Below are positions 33,081 to 41,211 of a DNA stretch of 64,000 nucleotides, piece after piece (the stretch's first letter is position 1; the number at the start of each line of letters is the position of its first letter). The stretch is from a virus, in the IMG/VR virus record IMGVR_UViG_3300033991_000020, positions 1-64,000 of that record; one strand, given 5' to 3'. Position numbers and translations under genes: made by a program. The notes beneath the pieces are model-generated. The model was not told the origin of the DNA, did no database searches, and worked only from the letters and a program-made list of their open reading frames with translations.

Positions 33081-33231
33081 ATGCCCACACTGCAAAAAGA
33101 TATTTTTTGACATTGGTTCTGATTCTTGCCCTTTTTGTGGCAAAAATCTTAAAATTTTCTATTTAGACGAAGATAATCCCTTAAAAGATATTTTTGATAT
33201 TTTTGGAGACCCTACAAATGAAAAAAATTAG
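33067..33231 (+). CDS. zinc-ribbon protein (54 aa)
   Basis: Overlaps both neighbours by 14 bp. KCPHCKKIF and SCPFCGKN form a classic four-Cys zinc ribbon. Acidic C-terminus. Function unknown. Confidence 0.65.
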   Translation: MKPIKCPHCKKIFFDIGSDSCPFCGKNLKIFYLDEDNPLKDIFDIFGDPTNEKN

Positions 33232-34237
33232 TATTGCTCAGTGCGGATACGGTTATTGGGGCAAGAATATATTAAGAAATTTACTTGATATGGATAATGT
33301 TGATGTTATTGGTATTTGTGATGCTAATAAATCTAATCTTGAAAAAGCTACAAAACTAATAACAAAAAATAGTGAATACAACCCAAAGTTAATTTCTACA
33401 ACAGATTATAACCATATTATAAAAAATCCAGAAATTGATGCTATTCTTATTGTTACACCACCAAATACACACTATGAACTAGCCTATCAAGCAATTAAAG
33501 CTGGCAAACATGTTTTCATTGAAAAACCGATGACAACAAATTATCAAGAAGCTATAGATATAGCTGGAAGAGCAATAGAAGATGGTTTAATATTAATGGT
33601 AGGCCATACCTTCCTTTATCATCCTGTTATAAATGATTTAAAGAAATTAATAGATTCGGGAGAACTTGGTGATATTTACTCAATTAATCTGGAGTTTGTA
33701 AATTTAGGAAAATTCCAGAAACTCGGAGTATTGTGGGATTTACTTCCACACGGTGTATCCATTATTTTGTATTTATTAAATAATCCAGAAATTGAAAGAA
33801 TAGAAACCAATGGAATAGCGGCTATACACGCAGATTTAATAGACAATGCATACTTAACGCTCTATTTCAAAAAAGGCAGTTTCTCGACTATACACGTAAG
33901 TTGGTTAAATCCTTGTAAAGAGAGAAAACTTACAGTTGTAGGCTCGAAACAAATGGCTGTGTTTGATGATATAAACCCACTAGAATCCTTAAGAATATAC
34001 AACAAGGGGGTTAGTAAAGATAAGTCTTTTTCATCTTGGGGAGATTCTATTGTGGGTTATAGGCACGGTAACATCATAAGTCCAGTAACATCTACTGGAG
34101 AACCTTTAAAAATTGAATTACAGCACTTCGTTGATTGCATTATAAATAATAAAAGACCATTAACAGATGGCTCAAACGGGACCAAAGTTGTAAAAATTAT
34201 AGAAGAAGCTATGGAGAAACTAAATGCCAATAAATAA
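33218..34237 (+). CDS. Gfo/Idh/MocA oxidoreductase, WbpB-like
   Basis: 339 residues from the ATG at 33218, where GGAG stands upstream; the upstream frame is shadow. IAQCGYGYWGKNILRNL is the NAD-binding Rossmann loop and HVFIEKPMTTN the EKP motif of the Gfo/Idh/MocA family. The neighbouring WbpD-like remnant and WbpE-like aminotransferase suggest the UDP-2-acetamido-2-deoxyglucuronate dehydrogenase step (WbpB/WlbA), oxidising the C3 hydroxyl before transamination. Substrate is inferred from context. Confidence 0.82.
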   Translation: MKKISIAQCGYGYWGKNILRNLLDMDNVDVIGICDANKSNLEKATKLITKNSEYNPKLISTTDYNHIIKNPEIDAILIVTPPNTHYELAYQAIKAGKHVFIEKPMTTNYQEAIDIAGRAIEDGLILMVGHTFLYHPVINDLKKLIDSGELGDIYSINLEFVNLGKFQKLGVLWDLLPHGVSIILYLLNNPEIERIETNGIAAIHADLIDNAYLTLYFKKGSFSTIHVSWLNPCKERKLTVVGSKQMAVFDDINPLESLRIYNKGVSKDKSFSSWGDSIVGYRHGNIISPVTSTGEPLKIELQHFVDCIINNKRPLTDGSNGTKVVKIIEEAMEKLNANK

Positions 34238-34396
34238 CTGCAAATTTGGGAAAAATGTAAAAATACCATACCCAGACTTGGTTAATATGTATCAGTGTAA
34301 GGTTGGTTCAAATTCTTTTATTGGACCTTTTGTTGAGCTACTAATGCTATTGTAGTTGGTAATCCTGGGCGTATATTAAAATATAAGGAGAAATAA
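34224..34396 (+). pseudogene. decayed WbpD-like hexapeptide acetyltransferase
   Basis: The first ~37 codons (MPINNCKFGKNVKIPYPDL, then YQCKVGSNSFIGPFVE) are the opening of a left-handed beta-helix N-acetyltransferase of the WbpD type. The frame then hits TAG at 34350. In another frame the sequence reads TNAIVVGNPGRILKYKEK to the TAA at 34396, the normal C-terminus of the same family. More than 100 residues between are missing, so this is an internal deletion with frameshift, not just a stop codon. Confidence 0.78.
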
Positions 34397-34549
34397 GTGA
34401 GTAATTTTAATCCTTTTCTTATTATAAGTATTATTTTAAATTTAAGTGCTTCTCTTTGGTACTTTTTTAAGAATGGGCCAGTTTTGGGATGGCTATTTTT
34501 AGGATATGCTTTTTGTTCATTAATTAGTTTATTTATAAAGGTGCAATAA
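34397..34549 (+). CDS. small membrane protein (50 aa)
   Basis: GTG start with AAGGAG nine bases upstream. Two hydrophobic stretches (FLIISIILNLSASLWYFF and WLFLGYAFCSLISLFI) joined by a short loop, so two membrane passes. The TAA overlaps the methyltransferase ATG. Function unknown; position in the glycan island is suggestive of nothing specific. Confidence 0.55.
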   Translation: MSNFNPFLIISIILNLSASLWYFFKNGPVLGWLFLGYAFCSLISLFIKVQ

Positions 34550-35310
34550 TGAAAATTGAAGAAATGATAAATAAAATATTTTTAGAAACTTCTGGAAATT
34601 TTGAGTATTTAAAACAAATGCCTGATAATTCAATAGATTTAATTATTATAGACCCGCCATATTTAACTACAAAAGAAAACTGGGATAAAAAAGAAGTTGT
34701 AACAGAATGGTTATCTAAAGAATTATTTAGAATAGCAAAAGATTCTTGTTCTTTATATGTATGGTGCGGAATTGGAGAAAAAAGTCAATCTTTAATTCGA
34801 TGGTTTCCAATTTTTAATAAAGATTGGTATTTTAAAGATTTAATTACATGGAAAAAAGATAGAGGTATTGGTATGCGTAAGGGTTGGCTTTACACTAGAG
34901 AAGAAATTATGTGGTTTGTTAAAGATAATAAAAAATTTATTTGGAATAAAGAAGAACAATATTTAGTAGGAAAACAAAGAATAAGAGATAAAAATGGAAT
35001 TAAACCTAATCAACAAGGACAAATGCCAATTTCAATTTATCCTAGAATTTCTAATGTTTGGGATGATATTTCCGAATCTACTTTTAATTTAACAGATATA
35101 AGTTCGTTACATTACACACCAAAACCGATAGCAGCAATTGAAAGAATTATTAGGGTATCAACGAAAGAAAATGATATTGTTTTAGATTGTTTTATTGGTT
35201 CGGGTTCTACTGCTTTAGCTTGTAAAAATTTAAATAGAAATTTTATTGGCATGGAGATTTATCAAGAATACATAGACATAACATATAAAAGATTAAGGGG
35301 AGAATTATAA
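34549..35310 (+). CDS. DNA N6-adenine or N4-cytosine methyltransferase
   Basis: 253 residues. Catalytic motif IIIDPPYLTT near residue 34-40 precedes the SAM-binding motif DCFIGSGSTALA near the end, a beta-class order. WCGIGEKSQSL and HYTPKPIAAIERII (typical DNA-methylase helix) support DNA as substrate. No restriction partner is adjacent, so it is an orphan enzyme. It sits where the acetyltransferase decayed, between WbpB- and WbpE-like genes, suggesting insertion there. Confidence 0.9.
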   Translation: MKIEEMINKIFLETSGNFEYLKQMPDNSIDLIIIDPPYLTTKENWDKKEVVTEWLSKELFRIAKDSCSLYVWCGIGEKSQSLIRWFPIFNKDWYFKDLITWKKDRGIGMRKGWLYTREEIMWFVKDNKKFIWNKEEQYLVGKQRIRDKNGIKPNQQGQMPISIYPRISNVWDDISESTFNLTDISSLHYTPKPIAAIERIIRVSTKENDIVLDCFIGSGSTALACKNLNRNFIGMEIYQEYIDITYKRLRGEL

Positions 35311-36413
35311 TGGAAATTAAACAACTCGACTTAGTAAGACAGTATCAACAACTAAAGCCAGAAATAGATAAAGCAATTTTAGAAGTATGTGCCTCTGGCA
35401 TGTTTTGTTTAGGCGAACAAGTAGCCAAGTTTGAAGCCGAGGTTGCCCAGTATATTGGCGTAAACCACGCCATAGGGGTCAATAGTGGCTCTGCGGCCCT
35501 CAATTTGGCTCTACAAGCCCTAAATCTAGGGCCTAGGGACGAAGTAATCGTCCCTGCCAATACTTACATAGCCACTGTATTTGCTGTTAGTCATTGTGGT
35601 GCTACTCCTGTTTTTATTGACCATGACGATTATTATAATATTGACCCTGATTTAGTAGAGAAAGCAATTACTCCTAAAACTAAAGCAATAATGCCTGTCC
35701 ACCTATATGGGCAGCCTTGTAATATGAATCGTATTTTAGATATAGCTAAGTTACATAACATATATATTGTAGAGGATTGTGCCCAAGCTTTTGGAGCAGA
35801 ATATTATGGAAAGAAGGTTGGAACTTTTTCGGATGTGGCTTGTGTAAGTTTCTACCCTGGGAAGAACTTGGGAGCATATGGTGATGGTGGTATCGTTTTG
35901 ACAAATAACAAAGAATTAGATGCCAAACTAAGAATGCTAAGAAATGATGGGCAAGTAGAAAAATATAGACATGAGATAGTGGGCCAAAATGAACGACTAG
36001 ACTCTATACAGGCGGCTATTTTAAGTGTAAAATTAAAATACATTGATGAGTGGAATCAAAAAAGAGCTAGTATTGCAGAACAGTATAATCTATTAATTAA
36101 AGAAAGAAATTTAGATGTAGTTGCTCCTTCGCTTATGCCAAATACTAAGCATGTATTCCACCAGTACGTTATATTGATAAAAAATAGAGATGAAGTAAAG
36201 AAAAAATTATGGGAACAATATAAAATAGGTACTGGGGTGCACTATCCGATTCCTGTGCATAAACAGCAAGCTTATAAAGATTATAATAACATTAGATGCC
36301 ATAATACAGAAAATAATGCCTCCAAACTTCTTTCTATTCCCATGTATCCAGAGCTTACTCAAGAAGAAGTTAAATATGTGGTTTCTTGCCTAGAAAAGGA
36401 AATTAAAAAATGA
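35310..36413 (+). CDS. DegT/DnrJ/EryC1 aminotransferase, WbpE-like
   Basis: 367 residues, full family length. Start MEIKQLDLVRQYQQLKPEI, GVNSGSAALNLALQAL, VEDCAQAFGAEY and PLP lysine in VSFYPGKNLGAYGDGG; all match sugar aminotransferases acting on 3-keto UDP-sugars. Together with the WbpB-like enzyme it would make a 3-amino uronic acid. Around 35450-35580 the G+C rises to about half by eye, unlike neighbours, which points to recent acquisition. Confidence 0.9.
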   Translation: MEIKQLDLVRQYQQLKPEIDKAILEVCASGMFCLGEQVAKFEAEVAQYIGVNHAIGVNSGSAALNLALQALNLGPRDEVIVPANTYIATVFAVSHCGATPVFIDHDDYYNIDPDLVEKAITPKTKAIMPVHLYGQPCNMNRILDIAKLHNIYIVEDCAQAFGAEYYGKKVGTFSDVACVSFYPGKNLGAYGDGGIVLTNNKELDAKLRMLRNDGQVEKYRHEIVGQNERLDSIQAAILSVKLKYIDEWNQKRASIAEQYNLLIKERNLDVVAPSLMPNTKHVFHQYVILIKNRDEVKKKLWEQYKIGTGVHYPIPVHKQQAYKDYNNIRCHNTENNASKLLSIPMYPELTQEEVKYVVSCLEKEIKK

Positions 36414-36577
36414 AGCTATACGTTTTATATGAGATTACTCCAGATGTAAATTATACATGGGATAAGCGTGTTCTTTTAGTAAGAGAACGGAAAGAAGACT
36501 TAGAAGAAATTTTAGCCGTTATTCAAAAAAGCAATGTGGACTTTGAGGCCTACGTAATAGAAGAGGTAGAGCAATGA
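36410..36577 (+). CDS. small hypothetical protein (55 aa)
   Basis: Coupled by 4-bp overlaps at both ends. Alternating beta and helical pattern (LYVLYEIT, RVLLVRERKEDLEEIL). Family not recognised. Confidence 0.6.
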   Translation: MKLYVLYEITPDVNYTWDKRVLLVRERKEDLEEILAVIQKSNVDFEAYVIEEVEQ

Positions 36578-37170
36578 AAATTTTTTACCTTGGTGATTTA
36601 CAATCTGTCATAACTAATCTACAAAAATTAAATGTTGATGTGGGCTTTTCTCTTTCTTCTGACTGTGATGGAATTATTGCTACAGATATTATCCCAGATG
36701 CAGAATTAGGATACTTGAAAAGTAAATGTGAGGATTATAATATACCAATAATTATAAAAGGAAATAAATTAAACCATTATGTTGGAGTCAACGTATTGAT
36801 TTTAGATGAAACAGAAAAAGAACTCTTCTATAAAGAACATAATATTAATAATTTGCAAGAATGTAAAGATACACTAAGAGATTTAAAAATACATTATCTT
36901 GTAATAGCCTTAACAAAAGAAGAGATTAAACAGCAAGTTCAGTATAATTTACCAAAAATAGGAATAGCACAATTAAACATAACCGACAAACAAGTAGCCG
37001 AAGCGAGGGATATTTTGACAGCTTTAGTAGGGTATATTTATATAAAAGAAGGAACACTATCAGTAGCGGCTTTACAAAGAGCAAATACTGGAGCAGCCTT
37101 ATCAGTTGTTGGATTTACTGGAGATGATTTAAGAGATTTTTATTTGGATATTAATTTCAATGACAAATAA
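36574..37170 (+). CDS. degenerate HldE/RfaE-type PfkB kinase-like protein
   Basis: 198 residues; PfkB kinases have about 300. IPIIIKGNKLNHYVGVNVLI resembles the HldE segment PVxVDPKGxDFSKYxGAxLLTPN, and YIYIKEGTLSVAALQRANTGAALSVV resembles the family's last helices. The anion-hole motif GAGD appears replaced (AEARD), and the first third is missing. It therefore probably no longer phosphorylates a sugar. This assignment is by eye and tentative; it fits the sugar-nucleotide neighbours. Confidence 0.45.
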   Translation: MKIFYLGDLQSVITNLQKLNVDVGFSLSSDCDGIIATDIIPDAELGYLKSKCEDYNIPIIIKGNKLNHYVGVNVLILDETEKELFYKEHNINNLQECKDTLRDLKIHYLVIALTKEEIKQQVQYNLPKIGIAQLNITDKQVAEARDILTALVGYIYIKEGTLSVAALQRANTGAALSVVGFTGDDLRDFYLDINFNDK

Positions 37171-38137
37171 GCAAATAAAAATAAAATTTATAGAGGACTG
37201 TCCAGAAGTAGAACTAACTCTTTGGGCTTTAAAAGAGGAATTATCTAAGGATAATACTTTTATTTTTGTTAATACTATAGAAGAGGCTGATTTAGTAGTT
37301 GCCTCAAGGCACTATTTTATACAAGACGAATTAGATAAAATTCGAGGAAGAAAATTAGTTTGGATAAATTATGGAACAACCTTAAAATCAATAACTAATT
37401 TGCCCTTAAAGAAAACACTAGATAACCATTCGTATGATGCTTCTGATAAAATATGGTTATTGGTTAGTCCAAGTCCTAATTATAAAACCGTTCTTGACAG
37501 TTTTGAGTTAGATACAAGCAGAGTTAAATTTTTAGGGTATCCAAAAATGGATTTAATTAATTATAAATACGGTGAAACATTAGAAGCTCTGGACCTTAAT
37601 CCTAATCAAAAAACAGTTCTATATACACCAACATTAGGCTGGAAAACTTGTACTTGTCAAACATCTTTCTTTGATTATATAAATAAAATAGTGTTTTGGT
37701 CACTTGAGTATAATTTCAATTTAATTATTAGACCGCATCCTTATTTAATAAAACAATTTCCAGAGATAAAAATAAAATTAGATAATATAGATAAACTGAA
37801 TAATGTCTATGTTGATGATGTTTATAATTATTATGCAATGTTCAAACTTGCAAATTTTATAGTTAGCGATATATCCAGTTTAGCCTATGAATTTTTATCA
37901 ACAACTAAACCAGTAATATTAACTAAAACCTCATCAAAAGAAGATAAATTATTTCAAGATTATATAGATTATAATGTAATGTATGAGGTTAAAAACGAAA
38001 AAGAACTCGAAAATAGGATACGGTTGCTATTAAATAATAGTGATGAATTTAAAAATAGGCGAGAAACTTTTGTAAATAATTTACCAAGAAATTCAAGTAA
38101 ATTAATAAAAGAATATATAAAGGAAAATTATAAGTGA
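37160..38137 (+). CDS. CDP-glycerol glycerophosphotransferase family (TagB/TagF-like)
   Basis: 325 residues. C-terminal features match the family: VLYTPTLGWK, LIIRPHPYLI, VYVDDVYNYYAMFKLANFIVSD (in parts: YVDDVYNYY, ANFIVSDISS), and SSLAYEFLSTTKPVIL. These enzymes transfer glycerol phosphate from CDP-glycerol onto teichoic acid or other polyol-phosphate acceptors. A TagD-like gene downstream can supply CDP-glycerol. The N-terminal membrane anchor of TagF-type polymerases is absent. Confidence 0.83.
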   Translation: MTNKQIKIKFIEDCPEVELTLWALKEELSKDNTFIFVNTIEEADLVVASRHYFIQDELDKIRGRKLVWINYGTTLKSITNLPLKKTLDNHSYDASDKIWLLVSPSPNYKTVLDSFELDTSRVKFLGYPKMDLINYKYGETLEALDLNPNQKTVLYTPTLGWKTCTCQTSFFDYINKIVFWSLEYNFNLIIRPHPYLIKQFPEIKIKLDNIDKLNNVYVDDVYNYYAMFKLANFIVSDISSLAYEFLSTTKPVILTKTSSKEDKLFQDYIDYNVMYEVKNEKELENRIRLLLNNSDEFKNRRETFVNNLPRNSSKLIKEYIKENYK

Positions 38138-38766
38138 AACCAGTAGTAGTAATAACAGGGGCAAAAAGAGGTTTGGGCGGAGCCTTAGCAGAGGATTTAA
38201 GCAAGGATTACCGTTTAATCCTCTGCGATAAGGACTATAAATATAGTTTAGTATCACAATCAAGAATTATTAAGCCCTGTGATGTATCAAAGATTTCTGA
38301 TGTTAAAGAAGTAGTCAAGTTAGGATTAAAAAAATTCGGTAGAATTGATGTATTAATTAACAATGCGGGCCTAATGTTATTTGACAAGTTTGAAAATATT
38401 AAAGAAGCTGACATAGATGCTATGTATAGTGTAAATATTAAGGGAACTTTATTATTTTCCCAAGCGATTTTACCAATAATGCGTAAACAAAAAGTTGGTT
38501 ATATCATTAATATTTCGTCAACTAGGGGTATTACAGGAGCACCAAATAAAGGAGCCTACGCCGTTACTAAATTTGGGGTTAAGGCATTAGCTGAAACACT
38601 TTTTCAAGAAAATAAAAAATACGGAATAAAAGCAACAACTATATGCCCTGGAAAACTTGGAAAAAACTTAGTAACGTATGATGATGTAATAAAAACTGTT
38701 AAATACTTATTATCGCTGGGAAAACAAGCACATATTAGAGAACTTATTATTGGTGGACAATTATGA
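38134..38766 (+). CDS. short-chain dehydrogenase/reductase
   Basis: 210 residues. VVITGAKRGLGGALAEDL (TGxxxGxG), INNAGLM, INISSTRG (Ser) and YAVTKFG (Tyr-x3-Lys) form the full SDR set. NAD(P)-dependent oxidation or reduction of a sugar or polyol is likely in this context, but the substrate is unknown. Overlaps genes at both ends by 4 bp. Confidence 0.88.
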   Translation: MKPVVVITGAKRGLGGALAEDLSKDYRLILCDKDYKYSLVSQSRIIKPCDVSKISDVKEVVKLGLKKFGRIDVLINNAGLMLFDKFENIKEADIDAMYSVNIKGTLLFSQAILPIMRKQKVGYIINISSTRGITGAPNKGAYAVTKFGVKALAETLFQENKKYGIKATTICPGKLGKNLVTYDDVIKTVKYLLSLGKQAHIRELIIGGQL

Positions 38767-39245
38767 AAGAAATAAAAATAAATCCAAAAAAAATAGTATT
38801 CAACGAAAAGACCAGATTAGCTTGCTTGTCCTGCAAAAACTTTGGAACAAAAGCAACATGCCCACCTTATATTGCCACCACAGAATATTTTAAAAAAGTT
38901 ATAAGAACCTATAAACATGGAGTAGTTTACTATGAGCTATTTAAAGCAGATAAAGAAAACTGGGAAACTCTTAGAAAAGAGTCTAGTCTAAAAATACATA
39001 AGCATATTTTAGCAGAAAGAAATAGACTAATTAATAATGGTCATTATTTTTATTTGGCTCTGGGAGCTGGGTCTTGTAAGCTCTGCCAAACTTGTTTCTT
39101 TCCATGCAAAAAACCAAGTGAATCCTTAATACCAATTGAGGGTACTGGAATAGATTTAGTGGCAACAATGAAAAAATATGGAATAAACATTGAGTTTCCT
39201 ATTAAAAATAGCTATTACAGATTTGGGGGACTTCTATATGACTAA
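38763..39245 (+). CDS. DUF2284 metal-binding protein
   Basis: 160 residues. ACLSCKNFGTKATCPPYIATTEYF and AGSCKLCQTCFFPCKKPSESL (given as parts CLSCKNFG, CPPY, CKLCQTC, PCKKPSES) are the two Cys clusters of DUF2284, probably an Fe-S or metal carrier. Such proteins are most common in anaerobes. Its segment AERNRLINNGHYFY is duplicated at the start of the next gene. Confidence 0.82.
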   Translation: MKEIKINPKKIVFNEKTRLACLSCKNFGTKATCPPYIATTEYFKKVIRTYKHGVVYYELFKADKENWETLRKESSLKIHKHILAERNRLINNGHYFYLALGAGSCKLCQTCFFPCKKPSESLIPIEGTGIDLVATMKKYGINIEFPIKNSYYRFGGLLYD

Positions 39246-39294
39246 AAAGAAAGCAGAAAGAAATAAATTAATTAATGAAGGGCATTATTTTTAT
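39012..39294 (+). repeat. 42-bp direct duplication, 241 bp apart
   Basis: 39012-39053 (starting GCAGAAAGAAATAGAC) and 39253-39294 (starting GCAGAAAGAAATAAAT) match at 37 of 42 bases. The first encodes AERNRLINNGHYFY inside DUF2284, the second AERNKLINEGHYFY as the N-terminus of the cytidylyltransferase. Confidence 0.8.
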
Positions 39295-39705
39295 ATAGTC
39301 CTAACCAACGGCTCGTTTGATTTGCTGCACATTGGGCATATTAACCTGTTAAAACGAGCAAAACAATTAGGCGATTACCTAATCGTAGGGTTGTCAATAG
39401 ACTCTTTAATCAAGGCCCATAAAGGATACCTACCCGTATTAACTTACAAACAAAGAAAACTTGCATTAAAAGCAATTAGATATGTGGATAAGGTAGTACC
39501 GCAAACCAAGCTAATTGATATAAAACAATTTAAAAAGTTAGGTGCAGATTTATTTGTAATTGGTGACGACTGGAAAAATAGGACAGATGTAGAAGGATTA
39601 AATTGGCTCAAGCAAAATAAAAAAGTAAAGTTCATACCATACACAAAAGAATTAAGCACCACAAAGATAAAGAACAAGATTTTAAAGGAGTGGAAATTAG
39701 CATAA
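39238..39705 (+). CDS. TagD-like glycerol-3-phosphate cytidylyltransferase
   Basis: 155 residues from the ATG at 39238 (GGGGGA upstream; an earlier frame start is shadow). LTNGSFDLLHIGHINLLKRA holds the HxGH motif, then LIVGLSIDSL, RYVDKVVPQ, VIGDDWKNR and the terminal STTKIKNKIL signature, all matching TagD/TarD. It makes CDP-glycerol from CTP and glycerol-3-phosphate. The usual N-terminus begins right before LTNGSFD; the first ~18 residues here come from a duplication of the upstream gene. Confidence 0.87.
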   Translation: MTKKKAERNKLINEGHYFYIVLTNGSFDLLHIGHINLLKRAKQLGDYLIVGLSIDSLIKAHKGYLPVLTYKQRKLALKAIRYVDKVVPQTKLIDIKQFKKLGADLFVIGDDWKNRTDVEGLNWLKQNKKVKFIPYTKELSTTKIKNKILKEWKLA

Positions 39706-39738
39706 AACCCATTAAGTTTAAGGAAAATAGAGAATAAT

Positions 39739-40863
39739 ATGAAAAATAAAGATATAAAACTTAGCTTCTCAACTATAATTAAGAATGAGGCCCATGTTGT
39801 TGGTAGGAGTATTGATTCTATTAAAGATATTGTGGATGAGTGGTGTTATGTGGACACGGGTAGCACCGATGACTCTGTTAAAATTATAGAAGAAAAAACA
39901 GGTGTACCTTGCCTACATACAAAATGGGAGGGGGATTATGCCAAAGCTCGCAATGAAGGAATTAAAAGATGTACTGGTGACTGGATTTTAATTATGGATG
40001 GGGATGAACACATGACTCCAGAATCGGCTAAAAATCTTAAAACTATACTTAAAAACCTACCAGAAGACACTTGGGAAGTGCTTTGTCGAGTTGAGGACTA
40101 CACAGACCCTTCTCTAGTCCCAACCTACATCGTCTATGGACACCGCTTATTTCGGAACCACAAAGGCATCCTCTGGGGCGGCAAAGGGCATGAAGCCCTC
40201 ACAACGCCCCTAAATCACAGAACCCAAGACTCCAGGATTGTTATCAAACATGACAAAACTCCAAATGCGGTATCTCCTATACCGCCAAAGCCAAACGAAT
40301 CTGCCCAAGTATTTATTGAGAATTTTTTGGAAGCAATTAAAAATAATCCTAAAGATGCCCGTTCTATGTTTTATTTGGCAAATACTTATATGGGTAGACA
40401 TATGTTTAAGGAAGCTATTGAGTGGTATTTAAAATATTTTGAAACCTCTGGTTGGAAAGATGAAAGATACCAAGCTAGATATTTTTGTGCCAGATGTTAC
40501 ATGCTTTTAGGTGAGTTTACTTTGGCAAGGGAAATGATGTTAGATGCTTATGAGGAACGAGACGATAGAAATGAGGGCGAACTTATTTTAGGAGAATTAG
40601 CTTTTAAACAAAAGAAATATAGACAAGCATTAATGTGGTTTAATCTTGCCAAAGACAAAATGGAATACTGTAAAGAACATGGTTTACCTGATACCCTATT
40701 ATTCTTAGAAGGCAAAGCTTATACATATGAACCCTATGATTGGTTAGCTTTTACATATTGGAAGCTAGATAACAAAGAAAAAGCGAAAGAATACACATTA
40801 AAAGCCTTAGAAATATTGCCCAATAATGAAAGATTAAAAAACAATTTGGAGTATTACAAATAA
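39739..40863 (+). CDS. glycosyltransferase family 2 with TPR repeats
   Basis: 374 residues. SFSTIIKNEAHVVGRSI, VDTGSTDDSVKI, ARNEGIKRCTGDWILIMDGDE (parts ARNEGI, GDWILIMDGDEHM) are GT-A motifs with the DxD-like DGDE. Residues 210-370 form about four TPR helices (YLANTYMGRHMF, FNLAKDKM, AKEYTLKALEILPNN). Similar enzymes glycosylate surface polymers or proteins. A patch at about 40100-40250 is markedly G+C-richer than the rest of the gene. Confidence 0.85.
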   Translation: MKNKDIKLSFSTIIKNEAHVVGRSIDSIKDIVDEWCYVDTGSTDDSVKIIEEKTGVPCLHTKWEGDYAKARNEGIKRCTGDWILIMDGDEHMTPESAKNLKTILKNLPEDTWEVLCRVEDYTDPSLVPTYIVYGHRLFRNHKGILWGGKGHEALTTPLNHRTQDSRIVIKHDKTPNAVSPIPPKPNESAQVFIENFLEAIKNNPKDARSMFYLANTYMGRHMFKEAIEWYLKYFETSGWKDERYQARYFCARCYMLLGEFTLAREMMLDAYEERDDRNEGELILGELAFKQKKYRQALMWFNLAKDKMEYCKEHGLPDTLLFLEGKAYTYEPYDWLAFTYWKLDNKEKAKEYTLKALEILPNNERLKNNLEYYK

Positions 40864-41211
40864 ATGACTATTCCAGTCCTAAATAAACTATTTCACAAAA
40901 AATATCAAAATATTCATTGGGATATAGTAACAAGCAGAAAAGACTTACTTATTAATTTACCTTTTACCTCAAGAACTAGACTTTGGACGCAAGTTTGTTA
41001 CTTCTTATATAAGAAGGAAGAACCACTATTTTATCAACAAATTTGTAGATATTACAAGGATGAATATGAAAAAATTAACCCTGTAAATCAAATAATATTC
41101 TTACCTTTCTGTAATATTCATATTAGCCTTGATTATTATCAAGATAGGTTTAGAATTTATTTTGATGAATATCCTGAGCAAATCAAGTTAAGAAAAGAAT
41201 ATAAAAAATGA
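40864..41211 (+). CDS. hypothetical protein (115 aa)
   Basis: Starts directly after the glycosyltransferase stop and overlaps terL by 4 bp. Tyr- and Phe-rich, no clear motif. Because it couples to terL it could belong to packaging. Family not recognised. Confidence 0.6.
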   Translation: MTIPVLNKLFHKKYQNIHWDIVTSRKDLLINLPFTSRTRLWTQVCYFLYKKEEPLFYQQICRYYKDEYEKINPVNQIIFLPFCNIHISLDYYQDRFRIYFDEYPEQIKLRKEYKK

